A stretch of 64,000 nucleotides of DNA from Marinilabiliales bacterium (GTDB lineage Bacteria; Bacteroidota; Bacteroidia; Bacteroidales; ML635J-15), in assembly GCA_002869385.1 (NCBI GenBank), contig PKTB01000021.1:62001-126000 (forward strand), in the 5' to 3' direction. The position numbers and the translations under genes are program-made. Shown piece after piece: positions 1-9,075 of the stretch. Positions within the stretch are counted from its first letter, which is position 1. The number at the start of each line of letters is the position of its first letter. A model generated the notes under the pieces. It saw only the letters and a program-made list of their open reading frames with translations. It was not told the DNA's origin and searched no databases.

Positions 1-87
1 GTACTCCTGTGCACACAAACTATTAATTCCTGTAGAAACAAGGAGCAAAATAAATATATTCAGATATTTTATCACATTCATTCTCAT
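1..87 (-). CDS. N-terminal fragment of a secreted or membrane protein (Bat-type operon)
   Basis: An open frame reads on the minus strand from ATG at 87 off the left edge and gives 29 residues. They look like a signal peptide: a short basic start, a hydrophobic run (IFILLLVSTG) and an AXA-like end (LCAQ). It follows the DUF58 gene on the same strand after 21 bases, so it is probably the next gene of the moxR-DUF58 operon. In Bacteroidota that place is often held by a BatD-like or DUF4381-like protein. The family cannot be decided from this fragment. A second ATG two codons in is an equally possible start. Confidence 0.55.
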   Translation of the reverse strand, partial: MRMNVIKYLNIFILLLVSTGINSLCAQEY

Positions 88-108
88 ATACCTTAAATTT
101 TAAAGTAT

Positions 109-972
109 TTATCTCTTTTTAAAAAGCGTAATCAATGGTTTTACGTAATCCTGCCCTGTTCTAATATCAGCCCAGTCAACTTTTGCCTTACGGAAAGTAA
201 CAGTACTTTGTTCATACATTTCTTTCCACCACTCAGCATATTTACGTCTGACTTTTTTTATTGAAGTATCAACCCATTTATACTGACCTGTTTCAGAATC
301 TCTAAAATATGCAAGTCCGACATTGGGTAATTCTCTTTCAAAGTCATCGTATAGTCTCAAAGCAGCAATATCATGTTTATTTCCTGCAATTTTTATTGCT
401 TCAGAAAAATCGGAAGATATAAAGTCTGAAATAACAAAAGCTGTACATCTTTTCTTTATTGCATTTGTAAAGTATTTAAGGGCTTCTGTCACATCTGTTT
501 TTTGACTTTGTGGTTCAAAATTCAGTAATTCAAGAATTATTCTTAGAATATGTTTTCTACCTTTTTGAGGTGGAATAAATTTTTCTACTTTGTCAGAAAA
601 TAATATCACTCCAATTTTATCATTATTTTGAATTGCAGAAAATGAAAGAACAGCAGCAATTTCAGTTGCCATATCTTGTTTAAAGTGCACCTCAGTTACA
701 AACTTTTTAGATCCACTAACATCAATTAAAAGCATTACCGTAAGCTCACGTTCTTCCTCAAAAACCTTAACATAAGGATGATTAAAACGAGCTGTAACAT
801 GCCAGTCGATATCCTTAACAGGATCACCATACTGATATTCCCTAACCTCAGAAAAAGCCATACCTTTACCTTTAAAAGCAGAATGATACTCACCCGCAAA
901 CACCTGACTGGTTAAACGCCGGCTTTTAATTTCAATTTTCCTTACCTTTTTTAATAGCTCTTTTGCTTCCAT
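109..972 (-). CDS. DUF58 domain protein (Bat-operon vWA-like)
   Basis: The 287-residue protein has the DUF58 signature: a YGDP..DIDW stretch near residues 48-57 followed by a von Willebrand A-like core with DVSGS at 84-88, a MIDAS-type metal motif. There is no membrane segment or signal peptide, so it is probably cytoplasmic or peripheral. DUF58 proteins are almost always encoded next to a MoxR AAA+ ATPase and are thought to take part in assembly or maturation of envelope or metal-dependent complexes. Here the moxR gene lies directly upstream on the same strand, 124 bases away. The ATG at 972 fits the family length. The family assignment is firm; the cellular substrate is unknown. Confidence 0.93.
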   Translation of the reverse strand: MEAKELLKKVRKIEIKSRRLTSQVFAGEYHSAFKGKGMAFSEVREYQYGDPVKDIDWHVTARFNHPYVKVFEEERELTVMLLIDVSGSKKFVTEVHFKQDMATEIAAVLSFSAIQNNDKIGVILFSDKVEKFIPPQKGRKHILRIILELLNFEPQSQKTDVTEALKYFTNAIKKRCTAFVISDFISSDFSEAIKIAGNKHDIAALRLYDDFERELPNVGLAYFRDSETGQYKWVDTSIKKVRRKYAEWWKEMYEQSTVTFRKAKVDWADIRTGQDYVKPLITLFKKR

Positions 973-1009
973 AAAGGATTATTTTTCAATAATCATTCGC
1001 AGCGGCGAA

Positions 1010-1097
1010 CAATAATCAATAATCAATAATCAATAAACAATAATCAACACTCAACTTGAGCTCAACGCCCCTCATCCGTCACCCGTCATCCGTCACC
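1010..1097. repeat. two adjacent heptamer tandem repeat tracts between moxR and the DUF58 gene
   Basis: From about 1010 the plus strand runs in 7-base steps: AATAATC three times, then AATAAAC, AATAATC and AACACTC. From about 1070 a second set of 7-base units follows: CGTCACC, CGTCATC, CGTCACC. Both sit in the 124-base gap between two genes of one operon. The period of seven is clear by eye; no function is evident. Confidence 0.7.
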
Positions 1098-2092
1098 TAA
1101 GGGACTTCAACACTATTCAGTATCTCACTAACAATCTCCTCAGTGGTAATATTTTCTGCTTCTGCTTCGTAAGTCAATCCAATACGATGACGTAATACAT
1201 CATGACAAACAGCACGAACATCTTCAGGGATAACATAACCTCTACGTTTTAGGAATGCATAAGCTTTTGAAGCAAGAGCAAGATTTATCGAAGCACGTGG
1301 AGAACCGCCAAATGACATAAGTCCGGATAGTTTACCTAATTGATATCTTTCAGGATATCTGGTTGCAAAAACAATATCAAGAATGTACTTTTCAATTTTC
1401 TCATCAAGATAAACCTCACTAACAACCTCCCTTGCTTTAAGTATATCTTCTGGTTTTACTACAGTATTTGCTTTTGGCATTTCACCAAGGAGGTTTTCTC
1501 TGATAATTGAGCGTTCTTCTTCAAATTCCGGATAATCAATTTTAAGTTTGAGCATAAAACGGTCAACCTGAGCTTCAGGTAAAGGATATGTTCCTTCTTG
1601 TTCTATTGGGTTTTGTGTCGCCATAACAAGAAACGGATTATCCATTTTATAGGTTTGATCACCAATAGTAACCTGACGTTCCTGCATAGCTTCAAGCAAA
1701 GCTGATTGAACTTTTGCAGGAGCACGATTAATCTCATCCGCAAGGATAAAATTAGCAAATACAGGACCTTTTTTTACAATAAACTCTTCTTTCTTCTGAC
1801 TATAAATCATTGTACCAATAAGATCGGCAGGTAATAAGTCAGGTGTAAATTGCACTCTTGCAAATTTGGCATTAATTGTAGTCGCAAGTGTATTAATCGC
1901 AAGTGTTTTTGCAAGTCCGGGAACCCCCTCTAATAAAATATGGCCGTCTGATAACAATCCTATCATCAAGCCCTCCAGTAAATGCTTTTGGCCAACAATT
2001 ACTTTTTTTAGTTCCATGTTGACAATATCTACAAAAGCACTTTCCTTCTGGATCTTTTCATTCAACTCTTTAATGTTAACATTACTATCCAT
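1097..2092 (-). CDS. moxR: MoxR-family AAA+ ATPase
   Basis: The 331-residue AAA+ ATPase has Walker A GVPGLAKT at 56-63, Walker B ILADE at about 116-120 followed by INRAP, and the MoxR sensor region ATQNPIEQEGTYPLPEAQ from 158. These motifs and the length are typical of MoxR proteins, which act as chaperone-like ATPases with VWA-domain partners; the DUF58 gene immediately downstream is the expected partner. The ATG at 2092 gives a full-length N-terminus. A TACGTTTG box on the minus strand (2169-2176) could start the operon. The gene diverges from the polysaccharide locus, so it is probably core genome at the border of that locus. Confidence 0.96.
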   Translation of the reverse strand: MDSNVNIKELNEKIQKESAFVDIVNMELKKVIVGQKHLLEGLMIGLLSDGHILLEGVPGLAKTLAINTLATTINAKFARVQFTPDLLPADLIGTMIYSQKKEEFIVKKGPVFANFILADEINRAPAKVQSALLEAMQERQVTIGDQTYKMDNPFLVMATQNPIEQEGTYPLPEAQVDRFMLKLKIDYPEFEEERSIIRENLLGEMPKANTVVKPEDILKAREVVSEVYLDEKIEKYILDIVFATRYPERYQLGKLSGLMSFGGSPRASINLALASKAYAFLKRRGYVIPEDVRAVCHDVLRHRIGLTYEAEAENITTEEIVSEILNSVEVP

Positions 2093-2168
2093 AGTCTTTT
2101 GTTTTAAAAATTAAATTAATGAGAAAACAGCAACGAAATTAAATGTTTTTCGTTTGTTTGTCAATAGC

Positions 2169-2176
2169 CAAACGTA
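2169..2176 (-). promoter_or_regulatory. candidate -7 box (TACGTTTG) for moxR operon
   Basis: On the minus strand the sequence matches the Bacteroidota -7 consensus TAnnTTTG about 77 bases upstream of the moxR ATG. No good -33 TTTG was found at the expected distance, so the call is tentative. Confidence 0.35.
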
Positions 2177-2277
2177 TTTTTTGTCTTATATATTTGTTAA
2201 AAGTGTTAAAGGTCTGTTAATTATAAAGATTATATAAAGATATTAGAGTTTTGAAAAATCAAGTTGAAGAAATTTAA

Positions 2278-2338
2278 GCATGGAACAAAGTGCAAGTATC
2301 ATAAGGCTTTTACACGCTCTATGCACTTTGCTCCATGC
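2278..2338. repeat. imperfect inverted repeat / stem-loop
   Basis: Two 17-base arms (2278-2294 and 2322-2338) are reverse complements with one mismatch, separated by a 27-base loop. The arms read GCATGGAACAAAGTGCA and its near complement. There is no T tract directly after it, so it is not a classical terminator. It could be a small repetitive palindromic element or a regulatory hairpin. Confidence 0.7.
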
Positions 2339-2398
2339 CTGTTTAACTTTTAAAAACATAAGAACAACATTATTAATTGTCCATGGATATTTTTTTAC

Positions 2399-2406
2399 TA
2401 TTTTTG
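2399..2406 (+). promoter_or_regulatory. -7 box (TATTTTTG) of the polysaccharide operon
   Basis: An exact TAnnTTTG match lies 20 bases before the epimerase ATG at 2426. A TTG near 2377 is at an acceptable -33 distance. This is the best promoter candidate for the 2426-5371 transcription unit. Confidence 0.5.
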
Positions 2407-2425
2407 TTTTAATCAACGACAGATA

Positions 2426-3373
2426 ATGAGAAAAAGGATTATAGTTACCGGAGGAGCAGGATTTATTGGAAGCAACCTATGTGATTATTTACTTAAAAAT
2501 GGTCACGAAGTTGTATGTGTCGACAATTTTGATGATTATTATGATCCAAAAATAAAGAGAAATAATATAGAACATGCTTTAACACACCCTTCATATACTC
2601 TTATTGAGGAAGACATTAAAAAGACTGAAAAGATTCTCGAACAAATACATGGAAATTTTGATGCAATAATTCACCTCGCAGCAAAAGCAGGTGTTAGATA
2701 TTCGTTAAAACATCCTGTTGGATATGAAGAAAGTAATGTTGTCGGCACAAAAAAGATTATTGAACTAGCAGTAAAAAAGAATATAAAACAGTTTGTATTT
2801 GCATCATCATCAAGCATTTATGGAAACTCAAAAGCCCCGTTTAAAGAAGACAATATCGATTTGAAGCCTATAAGTCCATACGCACAAACAAAATTGCTGT
2901 CTGAAAAAACAGGTAAAGAATATGCAGAATCAGGAAAAATTAGATTTATTAGCTTACGTTTTTTCTCAGTTTATGGACCTCGCTTACGACCTGACCTTGT
3001 TATGAATAAAATTGCTGCAAGCATCTATCAAAACAAAGAACTAAACGTTTTTGGAGATGGTAAGGCATCTAGAGACTACACATACGTAGATGATATTATT
3101 CAAGGAATTATAAAAAGCTTGGATTATACTAAATCAAATTATGAAATCTTTAATCTTGGAAATGGAAATCCTATTAAGCTTATTGATATCATAGAAATGT
3201 TTGAGTCGGCAAGCTCAAAGAAAGTAAATGCAGTTTTCACGGATTCTATTCAGGGAGAATCTAGTATTACTTGGGCAGACAATTCAAAAGCAATAAAGCT
3301 TTTAAATTTTGAACCCGAAACCGAGATAAAAAACGGAATACAGAATTTTATTAATTGGTATTTAGAAAAGTAA
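2426..3373 (+). CDS. NAD-dependent sugar-nucleotide epimerase, UDP-glucuronate 4-epimerase-like
   Basis: This 315-residue extended SDR enzyme has the NAD-binding GGAGFIGS at 9-16, a serine-rich strand ending SSSSIYG near 127-133, and the catalytic YxxxK pair Y152/K156. The FDDYYDP segment near 35-41 and AGVRYS near 88-93 are typical of UDP-glucuronate 4-epimerases, which interconvert UDP-glucuronate and UDP-galacturonate. It is the first gene of an operon leading into an ABC polysaccharide exporter (11 bases to the next ATG), so it probably supplies a sugar donor for the exported glycan. A related UDP-hexose epimerase or dehydratase activity is possible; the SDR assignment is certain. Confidence 0.9.
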   Translation: MRKRIIVTGGAGFIGSNLCDYLLKNGHEVVCVDNFDDYYDPKIKRNNIEHALTHPSYTLIEEDIKKTEKILEQIHGNFDAIIHLAAKAGVRYSLKHPVGYEESNVVGTKKIIELAVKKNIKQFVFASSSSIYGNSKAPFKEDNIDLKPISPYAQTKLLSEKTGKEYAESGKIRFISLRFFSVYGPRLRPDLVMNKIAASIYQNKELNVFGDGKASRDYTYVDDIIQGIIKSLDYTKSNYEIFNLGNGNPIKLIDIIEMFESASSKKVNAVFTDSIQGESSITWADNSKAIKLLNFEPETEIKNGIQNFINWYLEK

Positions 3374-3383
3374 AATAAAAACG

Positions 3384-4202
3384 ATGTTACAAAAAATCAT
3401 TAATCCAAAATCAAAGATTAAAACGGGGAACTATCTTCGTATGATTTGGGATTATAGATTTTTCTCTCGCTCACTCGCTGTTGGAGAAATAAAAAACAAA
3501 TATGCCCGAAATGTAACCGGTATTTTCCTCAGCATTATTCAAACGCTTATCGGATTAGCTATTTATTGGCTAATTTTTGGGATAGCAATTAAAATCGACA
3601 CCGGCAATATTCCATATCCTGTTTTTGCATTACCTGGAATCTTAGTTTGGCAATTCTTTTCTTACCTGGTAGGTAGCAGTAGTGGCGCATTGATAAACTC
3701 TGAACATTTAATCACAAAATTATATTTTCCGCGCATTACTTTAAGCTTATCAAAAATACTACCCGGTTTACTTGATATGAGTATGGGCTTTATTGTTTTC
3801 ATAGCTCTGTTCTTTGTGATGGGTCAAACACCAATTACAGGCTGGCTATTTATTCCGATAATAGTTATTGTCCTGATAATATGTGCACTTGGTGTCGGGC
3901 TATGGTCAAGCATTTTGTCACTATACATTCGAGACCTCAGCCAAATAATAATTCAGGTTACTAATTTCTTAATATTTGTAACTCCTGTATTTTACCCCGG
4001 GACTATAGTTCCTGAGAACTTTAGATTTATCTTATATATAAATCCTGTTGCTGGTGTTATAGAATATTTCAGATGGGCATTATTAGGTGGGAATCTTCCT
4101 GATATAGGTTACTTGATTGGTATAGGTATTGGTTTGATTTTATTTATATCAGCTGTTCTTTACTTCAAAAAAATTGAAAAACAAATTACTGACCTCTTAT
4201 AA
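3384..4202 (+). CDS. wzm: ABC-2 type polysaccharide exporter permease (Wzm/TagG-like)
   Basis: The 272-residue integral membrane protein has six predicted hydrophobic segments and the ABC2 membrane domain pattern of Wzm/TagG/KpsM proteins, including an early LLxWR-like region (MIWDYRFFSRS), a LYFPRITL segment near the middle and the late YINPVAGVIEYFRW stretch. It would form the channel that moves a lipid-linked polysaccharide across the inner membrane. Its TAA stop shares one base with the ATG of the ATPase gene that follows, the usual tight Wzm-Wzt coupling. Confidence in the family is high; the identity of the glycan is not known. Confidence 0.94.
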   Translation: MLQKIINPKSKIKTGNYLRMIWDYRFFSRSLAVGEIKNKYARNVTGIFLSIIQTLIGLAIYWLIFGIAIKIDTGNIPYPVFALPGILVWQFFSYLVGSSSGALINSEHLITKLYFPRITLSLSKILPGLLDMSMGFIVFIALFFVMGQTPITGWLFIPIIVIVLIICALGVGLWSSILSLYIRDLSQIIIQVTNFLIFVTPVFYPGTIVPENFRFILYINPVAGVIEYFRWALLGGNLPDIGYLIGIGIGLILFISAVLYFKKIEKQITDLL

Positions 4203-5371
4203 TGAAAGATACTGCTTTAAAAATATCGCATGTTGGAAAGACTTATAAGATAAGATCTAATGATGATGCCTCAGGTTCAGGAATTCGCAAAAATGAGGGT
4301 TTTAATGCATTACGAGATATTAGTTTTGAGGTAAAAAAAGGAGAAGTAATAGGAATAATAGGACCTAATGGTGCAGGTAAAAGTACTCTCTTAAAAATAA
4401 TAGCAGAGGTTACACCTCCCACAACCGGTGAAATACAAATATCCGGTAAAGTTGCCTCAATTTTACAAGTTGGTATTGGGTTTCAACCTGAGCTTTCAGG
4501 ATATTAAAATATATTTATCTCCGGAAGACTTTATGGCCTAAGAAAAGTTGATATTGAAAAGAATTTACAATCAATTATCAACATGTTCGGTTTTGAGAAC
4601 TTTTTACATACCCCTGTGAAATATTACTCATCAGGCATGTATATGAGACTGGCTTTTGCTCTTATTGCACATGTTGATGCCGATATTTATTTACTTGATG
4701 AAGTTTTAAGTGTTGGTGATTTAAGCTTTAGGGATAAAGTGTTAAACATGATATCAAAAATGTCGTCAAAAGGTAAAACAGTTTTAATCGTAACTCATGT
4801 TCCTGATACAATTTATGCATATTGTGAAAAAATTGCAATACTCAATAAAGGAGAATTAATAGAATTTGACAAACCGGGAAAATGCATTGCCAAATATAAC
4901 TCACTCGCATTTCAAAATTCAGGAAAAATAATTAAAACTCACAATTCAAATCCAAAGGATTCACTTGTTGCAATAAATCCTAATTTCCTGTCATATATTA
5001 ATCTAACTGAAGCAAATGTTGATATTTCAGGTGAGATAGTTGCATTTAAAATACACTTCGAAGTTTTATTAAAACAAAAAATTCAAATTCGTATTATTAT
5101 TAAAGATGAATTAAATAAACCAACGATAGAGATTCTTCCTGATCAAGATATTAAAACAACAGGAAAATTCTGCCAAAAAACAACTTTGCCTGAAAACCTT
5201 CTAAATCCATTTTATTATTTCATTGATTTGCATATTTATATAGATAATAAAATTGCTGGCGTTTTTTCAAAAATAATTGGATTCCGTTATCAAGAAAACA
5301 TCTCACAGGAAAAAACATGTCTATTCAAATTCCATAATGCAAAGACAGAAATAATATCTTTACCCGAGTAA
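4202..5371 (+). pseudogene. wzt: ABC exporter ATPase Wzt-like, interrupted by in-frame TAA
   Basis: This frame encodes the Wzm partner: Walker A GPNGAGKST at 54-62, then an in-frame TAA at codon 102 (4505-4507), then in the same frame the ABC signature YSSGMYMRLAFAL, Walker B IYLLDEV and a C-terminal beta-rich region like the glycan-binding domain of Wzt. The stop falls in the family motif ELSGxENI exactly where E is expected, so one GAA to TAA change explains it. Both halves are otherwise undamaged, and no good start follows the stop closely. As written, the exporter could not hydrolyse ATP. A sequence error is a serious alternative to real inactivation. Confidence 0.9.
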
Positions 5372-5395
5372 AGCTTATAATTAAAAGAAAAATCT

Positions 5396-6724
5396 TCAGC
5401 ACTCAAGAAATCCTATATCATTCATTATAAATTCTTCATTTAGAACGATAATATTTTCCATCAGTTTATCTCCTGAAAAGATTTCCAGTAGTTTCTTCAA
5501 AAAATAATATGTTTGTTTTGAAGGTGTGTAGCTAAACAAATCTAACTTTTGAGTAAAGTCCTCATAGTTTAAACTAGAGTTTCTTTTTATTTCTTTTCTC
5601 AAACTATCCAATTGTTTCTTCACTAGCTTCGAAAAGTTTTGTTTTAAGTTTTGTCTTTCTATTGCTTCAGCTTTGTATTGGATAATAACCTGTAAAAAAT
5701 CTTTAAATTGCAAAGCATTATAAATAGATACTTCATCATTGCCTTTAGGTTTGAACTTAGCAAGAGAATGATAAATCTCTTCTATTTTATCTGGTGACAA
5801 AGCCCAAATTGCAAATTGAGCTGGGAAATAGTATTTATTTATCCAGATTCTGCATTTCAAAACCTGGCTAAAATAATCAATAACAGATGGCAATTCAAGA
5901 CAATTATCAATCATAGGTGTAAAACAGGAACTAAATTCTGTACCATTTTTTCTGCAAATATCAAGAAATTGCTTACTATTATTTAGTACTTTGGATAAAT
6001 CAGCTCCAACGCGAATCGATGAAAAAACATCTTGTTTCAGACTATCTATAGACACATTTATATCATATTTGCCTTCAAGTAGCAATGATTTTATCTCATC
6101 ATTAAAGATTGTCCCATTTGTTTGAACTGAGATTCTGCAATCAGGGTTTAATTGTTTAAATAATTTAAACACCTTAAAGTTTAATGGTTCAAAAAATGGT
6201 TCTCCACCTAAAAAGTATGAATATTTTACACTTGGAATATATTCTTCGAGATCTTTGAAAAAAGAATCATCATATACTAAACTTTGACTAGCCAGACACT
6301 TTCTAACATTCTGATTAGAAAGACACATTCGACACTTAATATTGCATCTATCTGAAAAACGAAAGCCTAATACAGATGGTTTTGCCAACTTATGATATTC
6401 ATTATATGGCTCATATCTTAATGCATTAACACTATTATAATTGCCTTGCACAATATCATGTACACACTGCGAACAACCAACAGACTTCATTTTATATTTC
6501 TGCAGTTGCTTGACCATATTCATTCTATTTTGTGATTGCCAAATATCATTTAATGATTGCTTTCGCAAATCTCCATATGCAAAACTATTATTATTATGAC
6601 AAGCGTATACTTTCCCGTTAAACGAAAAGTGCATCGCATTAACAGGGGCAAAACAGACAAGTTTTTCAGAAGATTCCTCTCTTATTTGTCCGATATATTC
6701 TTTAATAATCTTTCTTTGCTGCAA
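5396..6724 (-). CDS. radical SAM protein with N-terminal SPASM-like cysteine cluster
   Basis: The 442-residue protein has the radical SAM CxxxCxxC motif at C127, C131 and C134 (CNIKCRMC), GGEPF about 40 residues later and a QTNGT strand. Before the core lies a SPASM-like set: C24 in CFAP, C42 in ACHNN, and CSQC at 84-87, with the ...SLNDIW... stretch typical of SPASM. It would hold one SAM-cleaving and probably one auxiliary iron-sulfur cluster. The last 120 residues are predicted helical and cysteine-free. Four other proteins in the window share this order (26315, 27662, 29115, 33198). The start is TTG, as no in-frame ATG precedes the conserved region. The substrate is unknown; the setting suggests a sugar, lipid or peptide modification. 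Confidence 0.88.
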   Translation of the reverse strand: MQQRKIIKEYIGQIREESSEKLVCFAPVNAMHFSFNGKVYACHNNNSFAYGDLRKQSLNDIWQSQNRMNMVKQLQKYKMKSVGCSQCVHDIVQGNYNSVNALRYEPYNEYHKLAKPSVLGFRFSDRCNIKCRMCLSNQNVRKCLASQSLVYDDSFFKDLEEYIPSVKYSYFLGGEPFFEPLNFKVFKLFKQLNPDCRISVQTNGTIFNDEIKSLLLEGKYDINVSIDSLKQDVFSSIRVGADLSKVLNNSKQFLDICRKNGTEFSSCFTPMIDNCLELPSVIDYFSQVLKCRIWINKYYFPAQFAIWALSPDKIEEIYHSLAKFKPKGNDEVSIYNALQFKDFLQVIIQYKAEAIERQNLKQNFSKLVKKQLDSLRKEIKRNSSLNYEDFTQKLDLFSYTPSKQTYYFLKKLLEIFSGDKLMENIIVLNEEFIMNDIGFLEC

Positions 6725-6861
6725 AAATCAAAATTTTAATTAAGCACTAAAGTACTAACAAACCACTTATAATGAAAATATTATTTATATTTTATTTTGT
6801 TTTAAATAGCTCTTGAATCCACTTTATTTTTTATTAAATATAAACTAATGTGAAATATTAT

Positions 6862-6869
6862 TAACTTTG
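6862..6869 (+). promoter_or_regulatory. -7 box (TAACTTTG) upstream of the UbiA-like gene
   Basis: A TAnnTTTG match 35 bases before the ATG at 6904. The -33 element is weak, so this is a moderate call. It would drive the UbiA, SGNH and B12 radical SAM genes. Confidence 0.4.
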
Positions 6870-6903
6870 AAACAACTTATAAAACAAGGATTTAAAAAAG
6901 TTT

Positions 6904-7758
6904 ATGCTAAAAAAGTGGATCAAAGCATTTAGATTGGAAGAAGTGCTCCTAATGTCAGGATTTTTTGTTATTGGAGGGATTTTCGCAATAGAAAGTTTTG
7001 ATTATGAAAATATTTTAAAGCTAATTCTCTTGAGCATTATGAGTTTTTTTATCGTAATGTCCGTTTATGCTTTTAATGCTGCTGCAGGTAAAGATCAAGA
7101 TAAAAACAACATCAGATTACAGAATCTTTGGGATTTGAAAAGAAGTACTTTCCAACTTTTTTCAGTGGTCTTTTTTGTAATCTCAATATTTACAAGTCTC
7201 TATTTAAAACCAATAAGTGCAATATTAAGCTTGGTGATTATAATCATTTGGATTTTTTATTCACACCCAAGGTATGGATTAAAACAAAAAGCAGTTTGGG
7301 GAACATTAACTCACTTTATTGGGCAAATACTTCATTTTAACCTTGCCTTTCTGATATTTAGCAGTATTAGTGTTGAATCTGTCCTTATTTCAATGTTTTT
7401 TGCCATAGCTTTTTCAAGTGGACATTTATTACACGAAATAATTGATTACGATGCAGATAAAAGGGCAGTATTAAAAACATCTGCAATAAGCTTTGGATGC
7501 AAAAAAACTTTAGCAGTACTGATTGGACTGCTTATCATTAATTTATTGCTATTAAATATTTTAAGCATATTTGACTATATTAACAAAGTTGCATTTCTGT
7601 TCTTTTTGCCTGCTTCATTTTTTCACCTGATATTACTAGTACACTATTATTATTCCAAAAAAAATAGTCCAATAATAATCAGAAATTCATACCGTGTTTT
7701 ATATTTTATTAGTGGAGTATCTTTACTTGTTTTTCTTATCTTTGATTATTTAAAATAG
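6904..7758 (+). CDS. UbiA-like prenyltransferase family membrane protein
   Basis: The 284-residue protein has seven to nine hydrophobic segments. A first aspartate-rich region (FNAAAGKDQDKNN, about residues 58-70) follows the second helix. A second motif, DYDADKRAVLKT, near residues 181-192 matches the DxxxDxxxGxxT pattern of UbiA enzymes. UbiA proteins transfer prenyl or polyprenyl groups from diphosphates to acceptors in the membrane. It starts a plus-strand run with an SGNH hydrolase and three B12 radical SAM genes (4-base gap to the next gene), so a lipid or lipid-linked substrate for that group is plausible. The first motif is diverged from the canonical NDxxD, so the exact reaction is uncertain. 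Confidence 0.7.
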   Translation: MLKKWIKAFRLEEVLLMSGFFVIGGIFAIESFDYENILKLILLSIMSFFIVMSVYAFNAAAGKDQDKNNIRLQNLWDLKRSTFQLFSVVFFVISIFTSLYLKPISAILSLVIIIIWIFYSHPRYGLKQKAVWGTLTHFIGQILHFNLAFLIFSSISVESVLISMFFAIAFSSGHLLHEIIDYDADKRAVLKTSAISFGCKKTLAVLIGLLIINLLLLNILSIFDYINKVAFLFFLPASFFHLILLVHYYYSKKNSPIIIRNSYRVLYFISGVSLLVFLIFDYLK

Positions 7759-7762
7759 AACA

Positions 7763-9052
7763 ATGAAAAAGAAAGTTCTCATAATTAGTCTGATAACGAT
7801 TGTTTTATTAATTTTGGTAGAAATAAGCAGTATAATTATTCTTAAATTCAGTAGTAAATTTAAAAATGATGGGCCTTATTTTAATCGTGAAATTTCCTGT
7901 TTCTATGTTTACCGTAACACTCCTGGATTTAAACACAATACAATAAAACTAAATGATAAGGAGAATGATATTATTATTGACGAATATGGTTTTATCAATA
8001 GTGAACAAATATATAAAGAAAAACCGGCAAACTGTCTGAGAATATTCATCACTGGTGGTTCTGCAGCATTTGGTAGTGGTCAGGCAAGGCCTTATAATAA
8101 AATAATAAAGTACCAAACCGGAATTTATTCTTATGAATTCAGTATAGCAGGAAATTTAAAATCCATACTGCAAAAAGAGTTTCCAAACAAAAAAATTGAA
8201 GTTATTAATGCATGTTCATCAGGACGAAAAATAAATCAAAACATTACACAATATCTTGCTTTAATAAAAGATTTTTCACCTGATATTATAATATCAATTG
8301 ATGGGATGAATGATTTATTAACAATTTATGGCAATTCTCCTTTTGCTGAAGATGAAAAAAATTTAAAAGAACGATATATTGAACTTAAAGTGATGAACGA
8401 ATCACTAGAACAAAAAGATTGGTTGGCTACATCAGAATTAATTAAAAAGATTAATTTTAATAATATGAAAGATAATCAAAGTAAAGATTTTGAAGAGCTT
8501 ACCGCAAAGTTACTTGATTATGATCCCAATAAAATCTCCATTCAAAAATACCAGAAAATAAAAGATAATTTAACAAAGAATTGTGATGAATTTACGGATC
8601 TTATTTTATACTACAACTCACTGTGTAAAACAGATAATACAAAATTTGTATTTTGTTTACAACCACTATTATATCGAAATATTAATAAAGAACTCAGCAC
8701 ATCAGAATTAAAGATGAAGAATAAGGTTAATCCAATAAATATCTCTTTATCCCAACCCGAACTCGGAGAGAAAGAAATAATGGAAATGGAACAGACAGGG
8801 GATCTTATACTAAGATTCTTTTTTGATGATGTATTAAGTAATAAAATTGACAGCTTATCTAAAAAACATAAATTTTATTACATAGATTTCAATAAGGAGA
8901 TTACAAATATCGACAATTCAACCGAGTTTTATGTCGATTATTGTCACCTGACTTTTGAAGCTAACAAAATAGTTGCAGAAATTTTAGCCAGAAAAGTAAT
9001 CAAAATATTAACAGACAGTGCTGAAGTTGAATTTGAAACAGATTTTTACTAA
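7763..9052 (+). CDS. membrane-anchored SGNH/GDSL hydrolase
   Basis: The 429-residue protein starts with one hydrophobic anchor (about residues 5-28), then an SGNH hydrolase domain: block I GGSAAFG near 97-103 with the nucleophilic serine, a GMND at about 187-190 matching block III, and block V DYCHLT near the C-terminus supplying the Asp/His pair. Such enzymes remove or transfer acyl groups on glycans and lipids in the periplasm. It sits 4 bases after the UbiA-like gene and just before the B12 radical SAM genes, so it may act on their product. It is not closely similar to the other three SGNH proteins in the window. Confidence 0.82.
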   Translation: MKKKVLIISLITIVLLILVEISSIIILKFSSKFKNDGPYFNREISCFYVYRNTPGFKHNTIKLNDKENDIIIDEYGFINSEQIYKEKPANCLRIFITGGSAAFGSGQARPYNKIIKYQTGIYSYEFSIAGNLKSILQKEFPNKKIEVINACSSGRKINQNITQYLALIKDFSPDIIISIDGMNDLLTIYGNSPFAEDEKNLKERYIELKVMNESLEQKDWLATSELIKKINFNNMKDNQSKDFEELTAKLLDYDPNKISIQKYQKIKDNLTKNCDEFTDLILYYNSLCKTDNTKFVFCLQPLLYRNINKELSTSELKMKNKVNPINISLSQPELGEKEIMEMEQTGDLILRFFFDDVLSNKIDSLSKKHKFYYIDFNKEITNIDNSTEFYVDYCHLTFEANKIVAEILARKVIKILTDSAEVEFETDFY

Positions 9053-9075
9053 TTTTACGTTTTAACGAAGTAGTG

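Larger units (their letters stand above)
2093..2425. other. intergenic region between divergent operons
   Basis: This 333-base gap separates the minus-strand moxR operon from the plus-strand epimerase gene. It holds candidate Bacteroidota -7 boxes for each direction (2169-2176 minus, 2399-2406 plus) and one long imperfect inverted repeat (2278-2338). No credible coding frame was seen. Confidence 0.7.

Noticed and set aside
4583..5371. The downstream pieces of broken genes as independent genes (also at 9907, 17327, 19043, 20927, 21930, 60812, 62669)
   Set aside because: They start in the middle of known domains, stay in the frame of the upstream piece and lack promoters or plausible first residues, so they were joined to the upstream part.
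6725..6903. An RNA gene or cobalamin riboswitch ahead of the B12 radical SAM genes
   Set aside because: The gap is very AT-rich, with no conserved B12-box or stable stem pattern that I could recognise by eye.
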